From contig CAVJTH010000009.1 of assembly GCA_963652365.1 (NCBI GenBank), positions 1 through 64,000 on the forward strand: a stretch of 64,000 nt of DNA. Reading direction: 5' to 3'. This document shows positions 50,514 to 60,163 of the stretch, piece by piece; position 1 is the first letter of the stretch, and the number at the start of each line of letters is the position of its first letter. The notes under the pieces were generated by a model. That model was not told the origin of the DNA, did no database searches, and saw only the letters and a list, made by a program, of their open reading frames with translations. A program made the position numbers and the translations under genes. The DNA is from Hallerella sp963652365 (lineage in GTDB: Bacteria; Fibrobacterota; Fibrobacteria; Fibrobacterales; Fibrobacteraceae).

Positions 50514-53138
50514 ATGGTTGTAGATGCGGTTCGGCGCAGCGACGTTTCGCTCGAAACCCTTTTTGCGGAAAAGGGCTTTACGCCCAATGACAACCAAAGG
50601 CTGGCCATCGAAAATACGAGCGGCCCGCTGCTTCTCACGGCGGGTCCCGGATCGGGAAAGACGCGCGTTCTGCTGTGGCGCTGTGTCAATCTGATTGTTT
50701 TCGGGCATGTTCCGCCAACAGAAATATTCCTTGCGACTTTTACCGAAAAGGCCGCCCAACAGCTGAAGCGGGGCTTGCAGGAACTTCTGTCCGTGGCGAG
50801 CAAATACACGCACACGCCTTACGACATTGCCGAGATGTATGTGGGTACCTTGCATTCCCTCTGCCAGAGGCTTTTGACGGATCGCCGGTTCAAGGAACAT
50901 GGCTTGCGTTGCCGTCGCCCGTTGCTGCTCGATGATTTGGGACAGTTTCTTTTCGTTCGCAATCGCTTTGGCAGGCTCCTTTCGGAATCCGGGTTTGACG
51001 ATATCGACAAACGGGACTCGTACAAGAAAATCAACGGCTATTTCGGAAAAGACTCGGCGTCCCGAACCGATGCGGTTGCCAACTGCATCTCCTTTTTCAA
51101 TCGGATGAGCGAAGAGGATTTCGCGGCCAAGGAATTTTCCGTCCAGCTGGGAGATTGTGTCCTTGCAAAACTGTTCAGGATGACGTGTCGCTATCGGGGT
51201 CTCCTGAATGAAGACGGCGTGGAACGCGTCGATTTTTCCACATTGCAGCAGCGGACCTATGCGCGCATCTGCCAAAAGAAGGATGCGAAAACCGTCTTTA
51301 AGCATGTCATCGTTGACGAATACCAGGATACCAACACCATCCAGCGGAAAATCTACCTGAAGCTTGCCGAGGGGACAAGGAATCTCTGCGTCGTAGGGGA
51401 TGACGATCAGGCGCTGTACCGATTCCGCGGGGCGACCGTCGAAAATCTTGTCGGCTTTGAAAACATCTGCCAGAGGACAATAGGCGTTCGCCCCAGGCGC
51501 ATCGACTTGAACGTCAACTACCGTTCCCGCAAGCAGATTGTCGATACCTACACGGAGTTCATGGATCTCGTATCGTGGAAAAATCCTTTTGAAAACGGCG
51601 CATCGTTCAGAATCCCGAACAAGAACGTCGAGGCCAACAGCGCGGATTCGCAGACCTCTGTCATCCTGGAATCGGGCGATAAAAACGCTGTGGCGAAAAA
51701 CATTGCGTTGTTGGTCAAGCGGCTCAAGGAGACGGGGAAAATCGCGGACTACAACCAGTGCGCTTTCTTGTTCCCGACAATTCGGGGAAAGGCCAGCGGC
51801 GAGATGGCGCCCAAGGTCAAGGCGTTTGCGGAAGCACTGGACGAGGTCGGGATCAAGTATTACGCACCGCGGGCAAAGAACTTTCTATACACCGAAGAAG
51901 CTCTTGTCGTATTTGGTTTCCTTGCGCGAATATTCAAATACGAGGCAAACGCGAATTCCCTTGGCGGAATGAAGAACTTTGCCGCCTGGGTAAAGTCCGC
52001 ACTTGAAAAGGCCGATGAAATAATTTCCCGAGATCGGGCGATTCCGGAATTTATCGGCGAAATTCAAAACGCCATCGCAGCCGGCAAGAGAAATTACAGA
52101 CAGCTTCTCGACCATTGCGGAAAAAGCGGACTTTCCCTGGATTCCGAATTGACGATTTCCGTTTTGAAAAAACTTTCCCAAGCGCCAAGAATTGACGAGT
52201 CGGTTCGAAGGCTCTTGTGCGGTCGCGGAATGCTTGCATTTGTGGCTCGCCGTACAAATGAAGGGAAACCTCTGCGCGTTTCCTATGCGCTTTCCCGTGC
52301 GACGGCGATGGACTGGACCTTGCTCGACTTGTTCTATGAAATCAACGGCTTCGAGTATTTTGCGGCAAAGTATCGAAAGGCGGAAACGGGTGGCGAGGAT
52401 TCCGGGCTGTACTCTTTGGGCATGATAACCCAGTATCTCGCAAAATATCAGGAAACGGACAATCCGATTCTTTCGGGGGCAGCATTTGAAAGTGACCGCA
52501 TTCGGAGAAACTTTTTCGGCTCGTTCCTGTATGCGCTCTTCCGCTTGAATGAAACGGAATATGAAGATGCCGACGATCCGTTTCCCAAAGGCTGCGTCCC
52601 GTTCTTGACCGTTCACCAGTCCAAGGGCCTGGAATTCCCGGTTGTTGTCCTGGGCTCCCTTTCGCACAGGAATCGTGGACCGCGAAAACTGGACGTAATC
52701 GTCAGGGAAATGCAGGAAAACTTGGGGATTGTCTCCGCGTTCTCTGAACCGCTTGACAGGATGGACGATTACGACACGATGCGAATGTTCTATGTGGCCT
52801 TGTCGCGCGCAAAGAACTTGCTCGTCCTTTCGCAAGTTCACGGACAAGGGCAAACAACGTATGCGCCTTTCAAGGCCTTGTTCGAAAAAGCCCGGCTTGC
52901 TTCTGCGAAAAATCTTGACTTGAACGCGATTCCGGAAGCGGAACGTCTTTTCGAGGATATCGCGCACGTGTACACCTATACGGCGGATTACCTGCCCTAC
53001 AATAGCTGCCCGCGCAATTATATGGTGTTCCGCAAGTATGGTTTTGTGCCGAGCCGCAGCCAGACGATGTTTTTCGGATCGCTCGTGCATCGGACGGTGG
53101 AGGATTTGCAGTATGCCGTTCGGGAGGCGATTGGGTGA
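50514..53138 (+). CDS. UvrD/AddA-like helicase with start of a nuclease domain
   Basis: An 874-residue SF1A helicase. Motifs are intact: I LLTAGPGSGKTRV (residues 41-53), II VIVDEYQDTNTIQ, III VVGDDDQALYRFRGATV, V LTVHQSKGLEFPVVVLG and VI MRMFYVALSRAKNLLVL. The last 60 residues carry LPYNSCPRNYMVFRKYGF and FFGSLVHRTVED, which match the opening (Cys and His) of a PD-(D/E)XK nuclease of the AddB type; the rest of that domain is in the next gene. The next start overlaps its stop (GTGA). ATG 50514 has GAGG at a fair distance. It is the first gene of the accessory cassette. Confidence 0.88.
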   Translation: MVVDAVRRSDVSLETLFAEKGFTPNDNQRLAIENTSGPLLLTAGPGSGKTRVLLWRCVNLIVFGHVPPTEIFLATFTEKAAQQLKRGLQELLSVASKYTHTPYDIAEMYVGTLHSLCQRLLTDRRFKEHGLRCRRPLLLDDLGQFLFVRNRFGRLLSESGFDDIDKRDSYKKINGYFGKDSASRTDAVANCISFFNRMSEEDFAAKEFSVQLGDCVLAKLFRMTCRYRGLLNEDGVERVDFSTLQQRTYARICQKKDAKTVFKHVIVDEYQDTNTIQRKIYLKLAEGTRNLCVVGDDDQALYRFRGATVENLVGFENICQRTIGVRPRRIDLNVNYRSRKQIVDTYTEFMDLVSWKNPFENGASFRIPNKNVEANSADSQTSVILESGDKNAVAKNIALLVKRLKETGKIADYNQCAFLFPTIRGKASGEMAPKVKAFAEALDEVGIKYYAPRAKNFLYTEEALVVFGFLARIFKYEANANSLGGMKNFAAWVKSALEKADEIISRDRAIPEFIGEIQNAIAAGKRNYRQLLDHCGKSGLSLDSELTISVLKKLSQAPRIDESVRRLLCGRGMLAFVARRTNEGKPLRVSYALSRATAMDWTLLDLFYEINGFEYFAAKYRKAETGGEDSGLYSLGMITQYLAKYQETDNPILSGAAFESDRIRRNFFGSFLYALFRLNETEYEDADDPFPKGCVPFLTVHQSKGLEFPVVVLGSLSHRNRGPRKLDVIVREMQENLGIVSAFSEPLDRMDDYDTMRMFYVALSRAKNLLVLSQVHGQGQTTYAPFKALFEKARLASAKNLDLNAIPEAERLFEDIAHVYTYTADYLPYNSCPRNYMVFRKYGFVPSRSQTMFFGSLVHRTVEDLQYAVREAIG

Positions 53139-53965
53139 ATCCGTTGAAGCTAGAAAATTCTGTTGGCGAATTGCCGAAAACGGCTATCCGCGAAATGTTC
53201 GAAGACAATTTCCGTGCGCTGAGCGAAGAATCGGGCCACTCCATCAATGCGTATATGAAGGAACTCGCTTTTGGCCAGGTGCTGTGCTATTACCGCAAGA
53301 ACAGGAAAACAATCGAACGCGTGACGCAAACCGAGGTGAAGCTCTCGCTTCCCGAACAGGAAACGCCGAACGATAAAATCCCCTACACGATAGAAGGCGT
53401 TATCGATGTCGTGCGCGAAGGCGCGGAAACCTGGCTCTACGATTTAAAGACGCACGCTCCGGAACGCATCGTGGCGGATCCGGAAAAATACAGGGAGCAG
53501 CTGAATGTGTACGCCCACATCTGGAAGGGATTGCGGAAAAACGAGTTGGACGGCATGGCCATTGTCGCGACGCCCGTTCCGCACACGTTGAAACACGCGC
53601 TAGAAACGGGCGATGAATCTCGGATTCAAAAGGAATTTGACCGCTGGAATCCGGTGATCCCCTTTGGCTATAACGAAGATGAAGTCGCGGAAATGATTGG
53701 ACGCTTTGGCGAAACGGTGGAGCGCATCGAAAAATCGCATTTTGAATCCCCGCCGGTAGAAAAACTGCAAACGAAAATGCCGGGGATGAAGTCCAATTTC
53801 GCGACCCATGTCTGCCGCAACTGCGACGTGCGCTACTCGTGCCCGAGCTTTGTGGAATACGTGAAAACCAGCCGGAATGCCAGCCGAAACGACGCGCTCA
53901 AGTATATGGCAAGTTCTGCCGAGGAAACGGATGATTTTATCGCGGGAAACCTAAATGAAAACTAA
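53135..53965 (+). CDS. PD-(D/E)XK nuclease with Fe-S-type cysteines (Cas4/AddB-like)
   Basis: A 276-residue nuclease subunit. The core is TEVKLSLPE, YTIEGVIDVV (Asp91), WLYDLKTHAP (Asp103, Lys105) and EQLNVYAHIW. The C-terminus has HVCRNCDVRYSCPSF with Cys227, 230 and 236. AddB and Cas4 proteins bind a 4Fe-4S cluster with one early and three late cysteines. Here the early Cys appears to lie in the helicase protein (NSCPRNY), so the domain looks split between two polypeptides. It starts at GTG with a strong GGGAGG, so this is reinitiation rather than read-through. A 9-base gap leads to mod. Confidence 0.85.
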   Translation: MNPLKLENSVGELPKTAIREMFEDNFRALSEESGHSINAYMKELAFGQVLCYYRKNRKTIERVTQTEVKLSLPEQETPNDKIPYTIEGVIDVVREGAETWLYDLKTHAPERIVADPEKYREQLNVYAHIWKGLRKNELDGMAIVATPVPHTLKHALETGDESRIQKEFDRWNPVIPFGYNEDEVAEMIGRFGETVERIEKSHFESPPVEKLQTKMPGMKSNFATHVCRNCDVRYSCPSFVEYVKTSRNASRNDALKYMASSAEETDDFIAGNLNEN

Positions 53966-53974
53966 AGGGAGACG

Positions 53975-55903
53975 ATGACCATGGAACGCAATTCTTTTAT
54001 GGACGCGACCGCGCTCAGGGACGAGCGTCTTGAATCGCTCAAGCGGCTTTATCCGGAACTCGTTCGGGACGGCAAGCTGGACGTTGGCGCGCTGAAGGAA
54101 CTGTTTGGCGAAGAGGCTGTCGATGAAGGCGAGATGGGCTACAACCTGTATTGGCCGGGAAAGCGGGAGGCGAAGAAGCTCGCCCGCAAGGCGGCGGAAG
54201 GGACGCTCGAACCGGTTCCCGGCGACGGCGTAGATGAGGTAGGGACAAACAACATCTACATCGAAGGCGACAACCTGGAAGTGCTGCGGATTTTGCGCAA
54301 GAGCTATGCGGAACGTGTCAAGATGATCTACATCGATCCGCCATACAACACGGGCAAGGACTTTATCTATCCCGACAATTACCGGGAACCGGTGGACGAC
54401 TACCTGAAATTTACGGGAGAGATGGACGAGAAGGGTGTTTCGCTGGTGGCGAATCCGAAGAGCGGCGGCGCCTATCACCGCAGGTGGCTCGGCATGATGC
54501 TGCCGCGCTTGCAGCTTGCCCGGGAATTGCTCGCCAAGGACGGCGTGATTTTCATCTCCATCGATGACAACGAGCAGGCGAACCTGAAAATCCTGTGCGA
54601 CGAGGTGTTCGGGGAAGAAAATTTTGTGGCGGATATGATTTGGCAATCAACGGTTGGTTCCAATACGGGAACAGACATTGTTACTGTAACGGAGCATGTT
54701 TTGGTCTATACAAAAAATAGAGAACTGTGTAGGTTTGATGGAAATTTAACGCCCGAGGAAAACTTCAAATTTTCAGACCGCTATGAAAATGTACGAGGCA
54801 AATATGCATTGGATAAATTGGACAGCAAAAGGGTTGGGGTCCATTATTCCGAAGCGTTGAACTATCCATTGGCTATGCCTGATGGGAGCATCCAATGGCC
54901 TGGAGGTTTCACGGAAAAATCTACTGCCGGTTGGAATTGGCTTTGGAGTAAATCGAAAGTAGAGTGGGGAGTTGCAAATGATTTCATCGTTTTTAAAAAG
55001 GTAAATGGCAAATGGAATGTCTATAATAAGCGGTATTCGAAGGTAGATAGTTCAAATAAATCAATAGAAAGGACGATTCCTTTTCGGAATTTAATTCTAT
55101 CGAATCAGTTTAACACTGCTCAAGGAACATCAGAAATAACCTCTCTTTTTGGTGAAAGGAAATTTGATTATCCCAAACCATCAAGTTTCATAAAGTATCT
55201 ATTGAAAACTTCGATTAGAACAAATCCATCCGCCCTCATCCTCGACTTCTTTTCCGGTTCCGCAACCACCGCCCATGCGTGCATGCAGCTCAACGCCGAA
55301 GACGGCGGAAAGCGCAAGTTCATCATGGTGCAGCTTCCCGTGGAATGCGACCCGTCGTCCGCCGCCGCCAAGGCGGGCTTCAAGAACATCTGCGAAATCG
55401 GCAAGGAGCGCATCCGTCGCGCCGGCAAGAAAATTCTCGGCGAACATCCCGAACGGCAGGGAAAACTAGACGTCGGCTTCAAGGTCTATCGGCTAGCAAA
55501 GTCCAACATCACGCCCTACACGCCCACCATGGGTTCCGACGAAGTTGCGCTTGAACTCGCGCTCGGCAGCATGGAAGCCCAGGTCACGCCGCTGCGCGAG
55601 GGCTTCGATTTTCAAGATCCCGCCGACATCCAGTCTCTCTTGACCGAAATCTTGCTGCGCCAAGGGTTCGCCCTCGATTCGCGCATCGAAAAATCCACGA
55701 GCATTGCGGGCAACACCCTCTATCGCATAATCGACGAAAAATGCCCCGTGGTGCTAAACGTTTGCCTCGACAGGTCCATCGCGAGAGAAACCGTGCAAGG
55801 CATCGCGTTTGGCGAAAACGACAAGTTCGTCTGCCTCGATTCCGCCATCAGCGACGAACTCTACGCCCAGCTTTCCGACAAGGGGAGGGTCGAAACGCTA
55901 TGA
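53975..55903 (+). CDS. mod: Type III restriction-modification Mod methyltransferase
   Basis: A 642-residue beta-class N6-adenine methyltransferase. Motif IV DPPYNTGKDF is at residues 121-130 and motif I is LILDFFSGSATTAHACMQLN near residue 415, the beta order. Between them, 54625-55215 is the target-recognition region. This stretch is strikingly AT-rich compared with both flanks, which suggests that the recognition domain was swapped in. Mod recognises and methylates one strand of a 5-6 bp site. Its stop overlaps the res start (ATGA). An internal ATG (MERNS) two codons on is an alternative start. Confidence 0.93.
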   Translation: MTMERNSFMDATALRDERLESLKRLYPELVRDGKLDVGALKELFGEEAVDEGEMGYNLYWPGKREAKKLARKAAEGTLEPVPGDGVDEVGTNNIYIEGDNLEVLRILRKSYAERVKMIYIDPPYNTGKDFIYPDNYREPVDDYLKFTGEMDEKGVSLVANPKSGGAYHRRWLGMMLPRLQLARELLAKDGVIFISIDDNEQANLKILCDEVFGEENFVADMIWQSTVGSNTGTDIVTVTEHVLVYTKNRELCRFDGNLTPEENFKFSDRYENVRGKYALDKLDSKRVGVHYSEALNYPLAMPDGSIQWPGGFTEKSTAGWNWLWSKSKVEWGVANDFIVFKKVNGKWNVYNKRYSKVDSSNKSIERTIPFRNLILSNQFNTAQGTSEITSLFGERKFDYPKPSSFIKYLLKTSIRTNPSALILDFFSGSATTAHACMQLNAEDGGKRKFIMVQLPVECDPSSAAAKAGFKNICEIGKERIRRAGKKILGEHPERQGKLDVGFKVYRLAKSNITPYTPTMGSDEVALELALGSMEAQVTPLREGFDFQDPADIQSLLTEILLRQGFALDSRIEKSTSIAGNTLYRIIDEKCPVVLNVCLDRSIARETVQGIAFGENDKFVCLDSAISDELYAQLSDKGRVETL

Positions 55904-58900
55904 GTCACGTAAAAATCAAGTTCGACGAAAACCAGGAACATCAGGTCCGGGCGGTCAGTGCCGTTGTCGATCTCTTCGACGGTCTTTCGCGCGTGGAAGA
56001 CGACTGCTCTCTAGAAAGTCTTGCATCTAGCGACACGATTTCCAATACCGAAGAAGTCTTCGAAGAGAGCTGGCTTCTAGAAAACCTTTCCATGATCCAG
56101 AAGCGCAACGGTCTGGCTCCACAGTTTTCGCTCTGCGCTCCCAATTCCGGCGATACGCTCTTGTGCGACGGCAGCCGTCTCGATTTCCATTCCTACCCGG
56201 AATTCACCATCAACATGGAAACGGGCACCGGCAAGACATACGTATATCTGCGCACCATCTACGCCTTGCGAGAGAAGTACGGTTTTCGCAAGTTCATCGT
56301 CGTGGTTCCTTCGGTCGCCATTTACGAAGGAGCGGTCGCCACGTTCCGCGCCACCTACGAACATTTCTACAGGATGTTTCCGCAAGGGACCGTTCCCCGG
56401 GAAATCGCAAGATACGATGGAAACGTCAACGACTGCAAGAATTTTGCCCTGTCCAACAGCGTACAGATTCTGCTCATGACCATCGACTCGTTCAACAAGG
56501 CGAGCAATGTCCTGTTCAAGGAATCCGACAAGATCATGGGTGGCAAGCTTCCCGTCGAGTTCTTGCAGGAAACGCGCCCCGTCCTCATCCTCGATGAAGT
56601 GCAAAATTACCAGACGGAAGTTGCGCGTCGCGCTCTGCGCACCCTGCATCCGCTCTTCAGCGTGGGATACTCCGCCACGCCGGGAAAAAATCCTCCCAAC
56701 CTGCTCTACAGCCTGACTCCCTTTGACGCCATGCAGATGAATCTCGTCAAGAAAATCGAAATCTATGGCAGTGAAGAGGACGTTGCTTCTTCTGAAAAGG
56801 AAGACTATTTCAAGGTCCTCCAGATTCTCGGAAAACCTCTAGCCGTCGAAATGCAGGTAAATTGCAAAATCGCCGGTTCCCTCAAAACGCAAGTTCTCAA
56901 GTTTTCCTACAACGATTCGCTTCGGACCAAGACAAGAAATGACGCCTACGGTGATTTGAAAATCACGAATATCAGCGCCAAGGAGGACAATTCCTACGTG
57001 GAATTTTCCAATGGATTCCGCTACGGTCCCGACGAGTCCAGCTGCGCCTCGCTCAGCCGGGAATCGATTTTTCGCCAAATGATTCACAATACGATCAAAG
57101 CCCATATCGAACGCGAAGGCTTGTTGAAAGACTCCGGATACAGGGCCAAGGTCTTGAGCCTTTTCTTTGTCGATCGGGTGTCGAGCTATAATGGTGGCGA
57201 TCCGATAGTCAAGCGCATTTTTGACGAAGAGTTTGAAACGTTAAGGCATTCTTCGGACCACTTCAGGGACATGAATGCTTCCGATGTGCGAGCCGCCTAT
57301 TTTGCCAAGAAGAAGGACAAGAAAACAGGCGTTGAAATCGAAGTGGATATCGGTGAAAGCGGGAAAGTTGTCTCCGATGAAAAGGAAGCGGAGAAAGCCG
57401 CCTACCAGCTGATTATGAAGGACAAGGAAAAATTGCTGGATACGCGAGAACCCGTTCATTTCATTTTTGCGCATTCCGCACTGCGCGAAGGTTGGGACAA
57501 TCCGAATGTGTTTCAAATCTGCTCCCTGCGTGAAATCAGGAGTGAAAAGAGCCGTCGCCAGTCAATCGGAAGAGGCTTGCGCTTACCCGTGCAGGAGGGA
57601 ACGGAAAGGCATCCCGAGCTTTCGGGAACCCGCATCACCGATCCGGAACAAAACAAGCTCACGATCATTGCGAGCGAGAGCTTTGAAAACTATGCAAAAT
57701 CGCTCTACGACGAATATCGCGAAAGCGGGAGCGATATTGCGGGACAGCTGGGCAATTACCGTAAAAACGAGACCGTCAAGCGTACGACAAGGTATGAGAG
57801 CCCCGAGTTCGCGGCACTTTGGTCCAAAATGAAACAGAAGACGGTTTACGACATCCATATCCATACGGAAAAGCTTATCGCCGAGGCGGTTGAAAAAATC
57901 AACCGAATGGAATTCAAGCCGGCTCAAATCGTGACGACCAAGGGACAGTATGTGACGACCAGGTACCGTGTTACGCTCAAGGAAGTTTCGAAAACGGAAA
58001 CCGCAGTTCTACTTGTCGAAGTAAGCGATTCCAATGGACGCAGATTTGCAAACAATCGTAGCGAAAAAGTCGTTTCCGTTGGAAAACCGATTGACAAGTC
58101 CGATGAAATCCTCGCAATAATCCGGGTACAATCCATTCGCGCCGCAGACGAAACGGTCTCCCTTTCGGTTTTCAAGGAGCCGCTAGAAAAGGATGCTCCG
58201 CAGGAATTTGAATTCCAGTCGGGAAAATCGGTTTCTGTGCAAAGCAAGGATGCCGATTATCCTGATGTTCCCAAACCGAACCTTCTTGCCCGAGTTGCGA
58301 GCGAAATCCCTCTGACGCGTTCCACGATCCTTGCCATCTTCAAGGGGATCAAGCGGACTCGCCAGATGGAATTTCTGAAAAATCCAGAAGCCTTCATTGC
58401 CCAGTTCGTGCAAACCTTGAGCGAAATTCTCAAAAACCATATCGTAGAGCACATCGAATATTCTCCGTCTTCGTCTTCGACAGAGGAAAACGATGGCGAA
58501 CTTTTCCCATTGAACAAAAAGTTCATGGCCTCGGAACTTGAAAACGCCAACGAGAATCAGTCCATCTACAATAAAATCCAGGTGGATTCCAATGTGGAAC
58601 GGCATTTTGTGCAGCGATTGAACGAAGTGGGCGCTCCGGGAAATGTCCGACTGTATTTCAAGTTCCCGGCCAAGTACAAGGTGAATCTTCCAAAAATCAT
58701 CGGCAATTACAATCCCGACTGGGCGATCCTTCGCGTGAATGACAAAAATCAGGAAATCGAAATTGTCAGGGAGACGAAGGGTACCGAGGACATCAATGCC
58801 TTGCCGCATACAAATGAAGCGCGCAAGATCATCTGCGGATATAGACATTTTGCGGCAATCGGCGTGGATTATCGTTTTGTGGACGACAAGGATGCAAGAT

Positions 58901-59016
58901 GGTTTGACAAGGCTCCGACCGATTTGCAAGAAAGCTTGTTGAGCATTCCGTACAAGGTCCTGCAGGAAGAATGTAGGAATGCCGCCGAGACAAAGGAAAA
59001 CCCGTATCGCGCATAG
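55900..59016 (+). CDS. res: Type III restriction enzyme Res subunit (helicase-nuclease)
   Basis: A 1038-residue SF2 translocase-nuclease. Walker A is NMETGTGKTYVYLRT (residues 105-119), motif II LILDEVQNYQTE near 233, motif III VGYSATPG and motif VI SRRQSIGRGLRLPV. The C-terminal nuclease is PDW-like: YNPDWAILRVND with EIEIVRETKGT near residue 957, the PD-(D/E)XK pattern expected of Res. It cuts after ATP-driven communication between two sites in opposite orientation. It is translationally coupled to mod. A terminator follows. Confidence 0.94.
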   Translation: MSHVKIKFDENQEHQVRAVSAVVDLFDGLSRVEDDCSLESLASSDTISNTEEVFEESWLLENLSMIQKRNGLAPQFSLCAPNSGDTLLCDGSRLDFHSYPEFTINMETGTGKTYVYLRTIYALREKYGFRKFIVVVPSVAIYEGAVATFRATYEHFYRMFPQGTVPREIARYDGNVNDCKNFALSNSVQILLMTIDSFNKASNVLFKESDKIMGGKLPVEFLQETRPVLILDEVQNYQTEVARRALRTLHPLFSVGYSATPGKNPPNLLYSLTPFDAMQMNLVKKIEIYGSEEDVASSEKEDYFKVLQILGKPLAVEMQVNCKIAGSLKTQVLKFSYNDSLRTKTRNDAYGDLKITNISAKEDNSYVEFSNGFRYGPDESSCASLSRESIFRQMIHNTIKAHIEREGLLKDSGYRAKVLSLFFVDRVSSYNGGDPIVKRIFDEEFETLRHSSDHFRDMNASDVRAAYFAKKKDKKTGVEIEVDIGESGKVVSDEKEAEKAAYQLIMKDKEKLLDTREPVHFIFAHSALREGWDNPNVFQICSLREIRSEKSRRQSIGRGLRLPVQEGTERHPELSGTRITDPEQNKLTIIASESFENYAKSLYDEYRESGSDIAGQLGNYRKNETVKRTTRYESPEFAALWSKMKQKTVYDIHIHTEKLIAEAVEKINRMEFKPAQIVTTKGQYVTTRYRVTLKEVSKTETAVLLVEVSDSNGRRFANNRSEKVVSVGKPIDKSDEILAIIRVQSIRAADETVSLSVFKEPLEKDAPQEFEFQSGKSVSVQSKDADYPDVPKPNLLARVASEIPLTRSTILAIFKGIKRTRQMEFLKNPEAFIAQFVQTLSEILKNHIVEHIEYSPSSSSTEENDGELFPLNKKFMASELENANENQSIYNKIQVDSNVERHFVQRLNEVGAPGNVRLYFKFPAKYKVNLPKIIGNYNPDWAILRVNDKNQEIEIVRETKGTEDINALPHTNEARKIICGYRHFAAIGVDYRFVDDKDARWFDKAPTDLQESLLSIPYKVLQEECRNAAETKENPYRA

Positions 59017-59071
59017 ACCGTTCGATTGCCTTTTGAATTGAAAATCGAACGAAAAATGCCGAGCTGTTTTT

Positions 59072-59104
59072 GCCCGAGAAGAAAACTGTTTTCGGGCTTT
59101 CTCC
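59072..59104 (+). terminator. Terminator after res
   Basis: GCCCGA (59072-59077) pairs with TCGGGC (59092-59097), followed by TTTCTCC. The stem is short and the T run weak, so it is a probable rather than strong terminator of the helicase-nuclease-mod-res transcript. Confidence 0.55.
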
Positions 59105-59122
59105 ATTTTGGTAAAAATAATC

Positions 59123-59128
59123 TATAAT
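59123..59128 (+). promoter_or_regulatory. -10 element before the NERD gene
   Basis: TATAAT lies 25 bases before the NERD start, after the terminator, so the NERD gene likely has its own promoter. No clear -35 box is seen. Confidence 0.45.
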
Positions 59129-59153
59129 GCCTTTGTAAAATCAAGAGGTTTTC

Positions 59154-60134
59154 ATGGGCATTCTCGATGCGATTTTTAACAAGTACTTTGGACCTGTCTT
59201 TATCAAGGAAAACAGCGAAGCGGAAGAGTTTATCGAAAAAATGAAAACCCTTTCCGCCCGGGCTTCCGGAAAGTTAAAGGAGAAAATCGATGACCAGATA
59301 AGCGTTGCCGAAGCGGGACTTTACGGCGAACGCCAGATTGCATACGAGTTAAGGAATAGCGGAATGGACATGGTTGTCGCCCATGATTTGAGCCTGGAGA
59401 AAAACGATCTGTCGGCGCAGATTGATTTCCTGGCGGTGACGCGGCGCCATATATTTGTCATCGAATGCAAGAATCTTTACGGCAATATCGAAATCGATGA
59501 CAAGGGAAATTTCATCCGCCATATCGGAAACGGAAAATTCTATCGCCGGGAAGGCTTCGCTTCTCCCGTTTCGCAAAACGCGCGCCATCTCAACGTCCTG
59601 AAGGAAATCCGCCGGGAATACAAAACCAATTTCCTGACGCAGGCGCTCTATGAAAAGGCTTTCCCGAAGATTTGCCGCTCCGTCATCGTTCTCGCAAATC
59701 CGAAGACCATTTTGAACGACCGAAACGCTCCCGAAGAAATTCGAAAAGTGGTAATCCGCTTGGACCAGCTTGTCTCCTATATCAAGCGCATCGAAGAAGC
59801 GGACAAGGATTTATACTTGAGCTCTAGCGATGAAATGCACGAGCTGATGGGGTCCTTTCTCAAGTGCCGCAAGTCGGGAATGTCCGATTACGCCAAAAAG
59901 CTTGAAGCCTTGGTCGCTGAATGTCAAAGGGGCGAACATCAGGAAAAAACGAAGGTTTGTGCCGTAGAACCTGTTGCGGAAAATTCCGCAAAAATCGCTC
60001 CCGCTGAGCGCAAGTGCCCGCGCTGCGGGGCGCCTCTTGTCTTGCGGACTTCAAGGAAAGGGGAAAACGCCGGCAAGCGGTTCTGGGGATGTTCCGCGTT
60101 TCCCAAATGCTGGTACAAGGAGAATATTTTCTAG
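59154..60134 (+). CDS. NERD nuclease-like protein with C-terminal zinc ribbon
   Basis: A 326-residue protein. Residues about 55-180 form a NERD domain: GLYGERQIAYEL, then QIDFLAVTRRHIFVIECKNL gives Asp91, Glu104 and Lys106, the nuclease-like triad. The C-terminus has a topoisomerase-type zinc ribbon, CPRCGAPLVLRTSRKGE, then RFWGCSAFPKCWY. It therefore probably handles DNA. A GAGG site precedes the ATG. It is at the right edge of the defence-like island, next to purD, and may be part of it or a separate cargo gene. Confidence 0.84.
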   Translation: MGILDAIFNKYFGPVFIKENSEAEEFIEKMKTLSARASGKLKEKIDDQISVAEAGLYGERQIAYELRNSGMDMVVAHDLSLEKNDLSAQIDFLAVTRRHIFVIECKNLYGNIEIDDKGNFIRHIGNGKFYRREGFASPVSQNARHLNVLKEIRREYKTNFLTQALYEKAFPKICRSVIVLANPKTILNDRNAPEEIRKVVIRLDQLVSYIKRIEEADKDLYLSSSDEMHELMGSFLKCRKSGMSDYAKKLEALVAECQRGEHQEKTKVCAVEPVAENSAKIAPAERKCPRCGAPLVLRTSRKGENAGKRFWGCSAFPKCWYKENIF

Positions 60135-60163
60135 ATTTTCCCTGAACGTAAAAGGAATTGCCC

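Noticed and set aside
53115..53145. A programmed frameshift joining helicase and nuclease
   Set aside because: No slippery sequence is seen, and a strong GGGAGG initiation site before the overlapping GTG explains two separate proteins.
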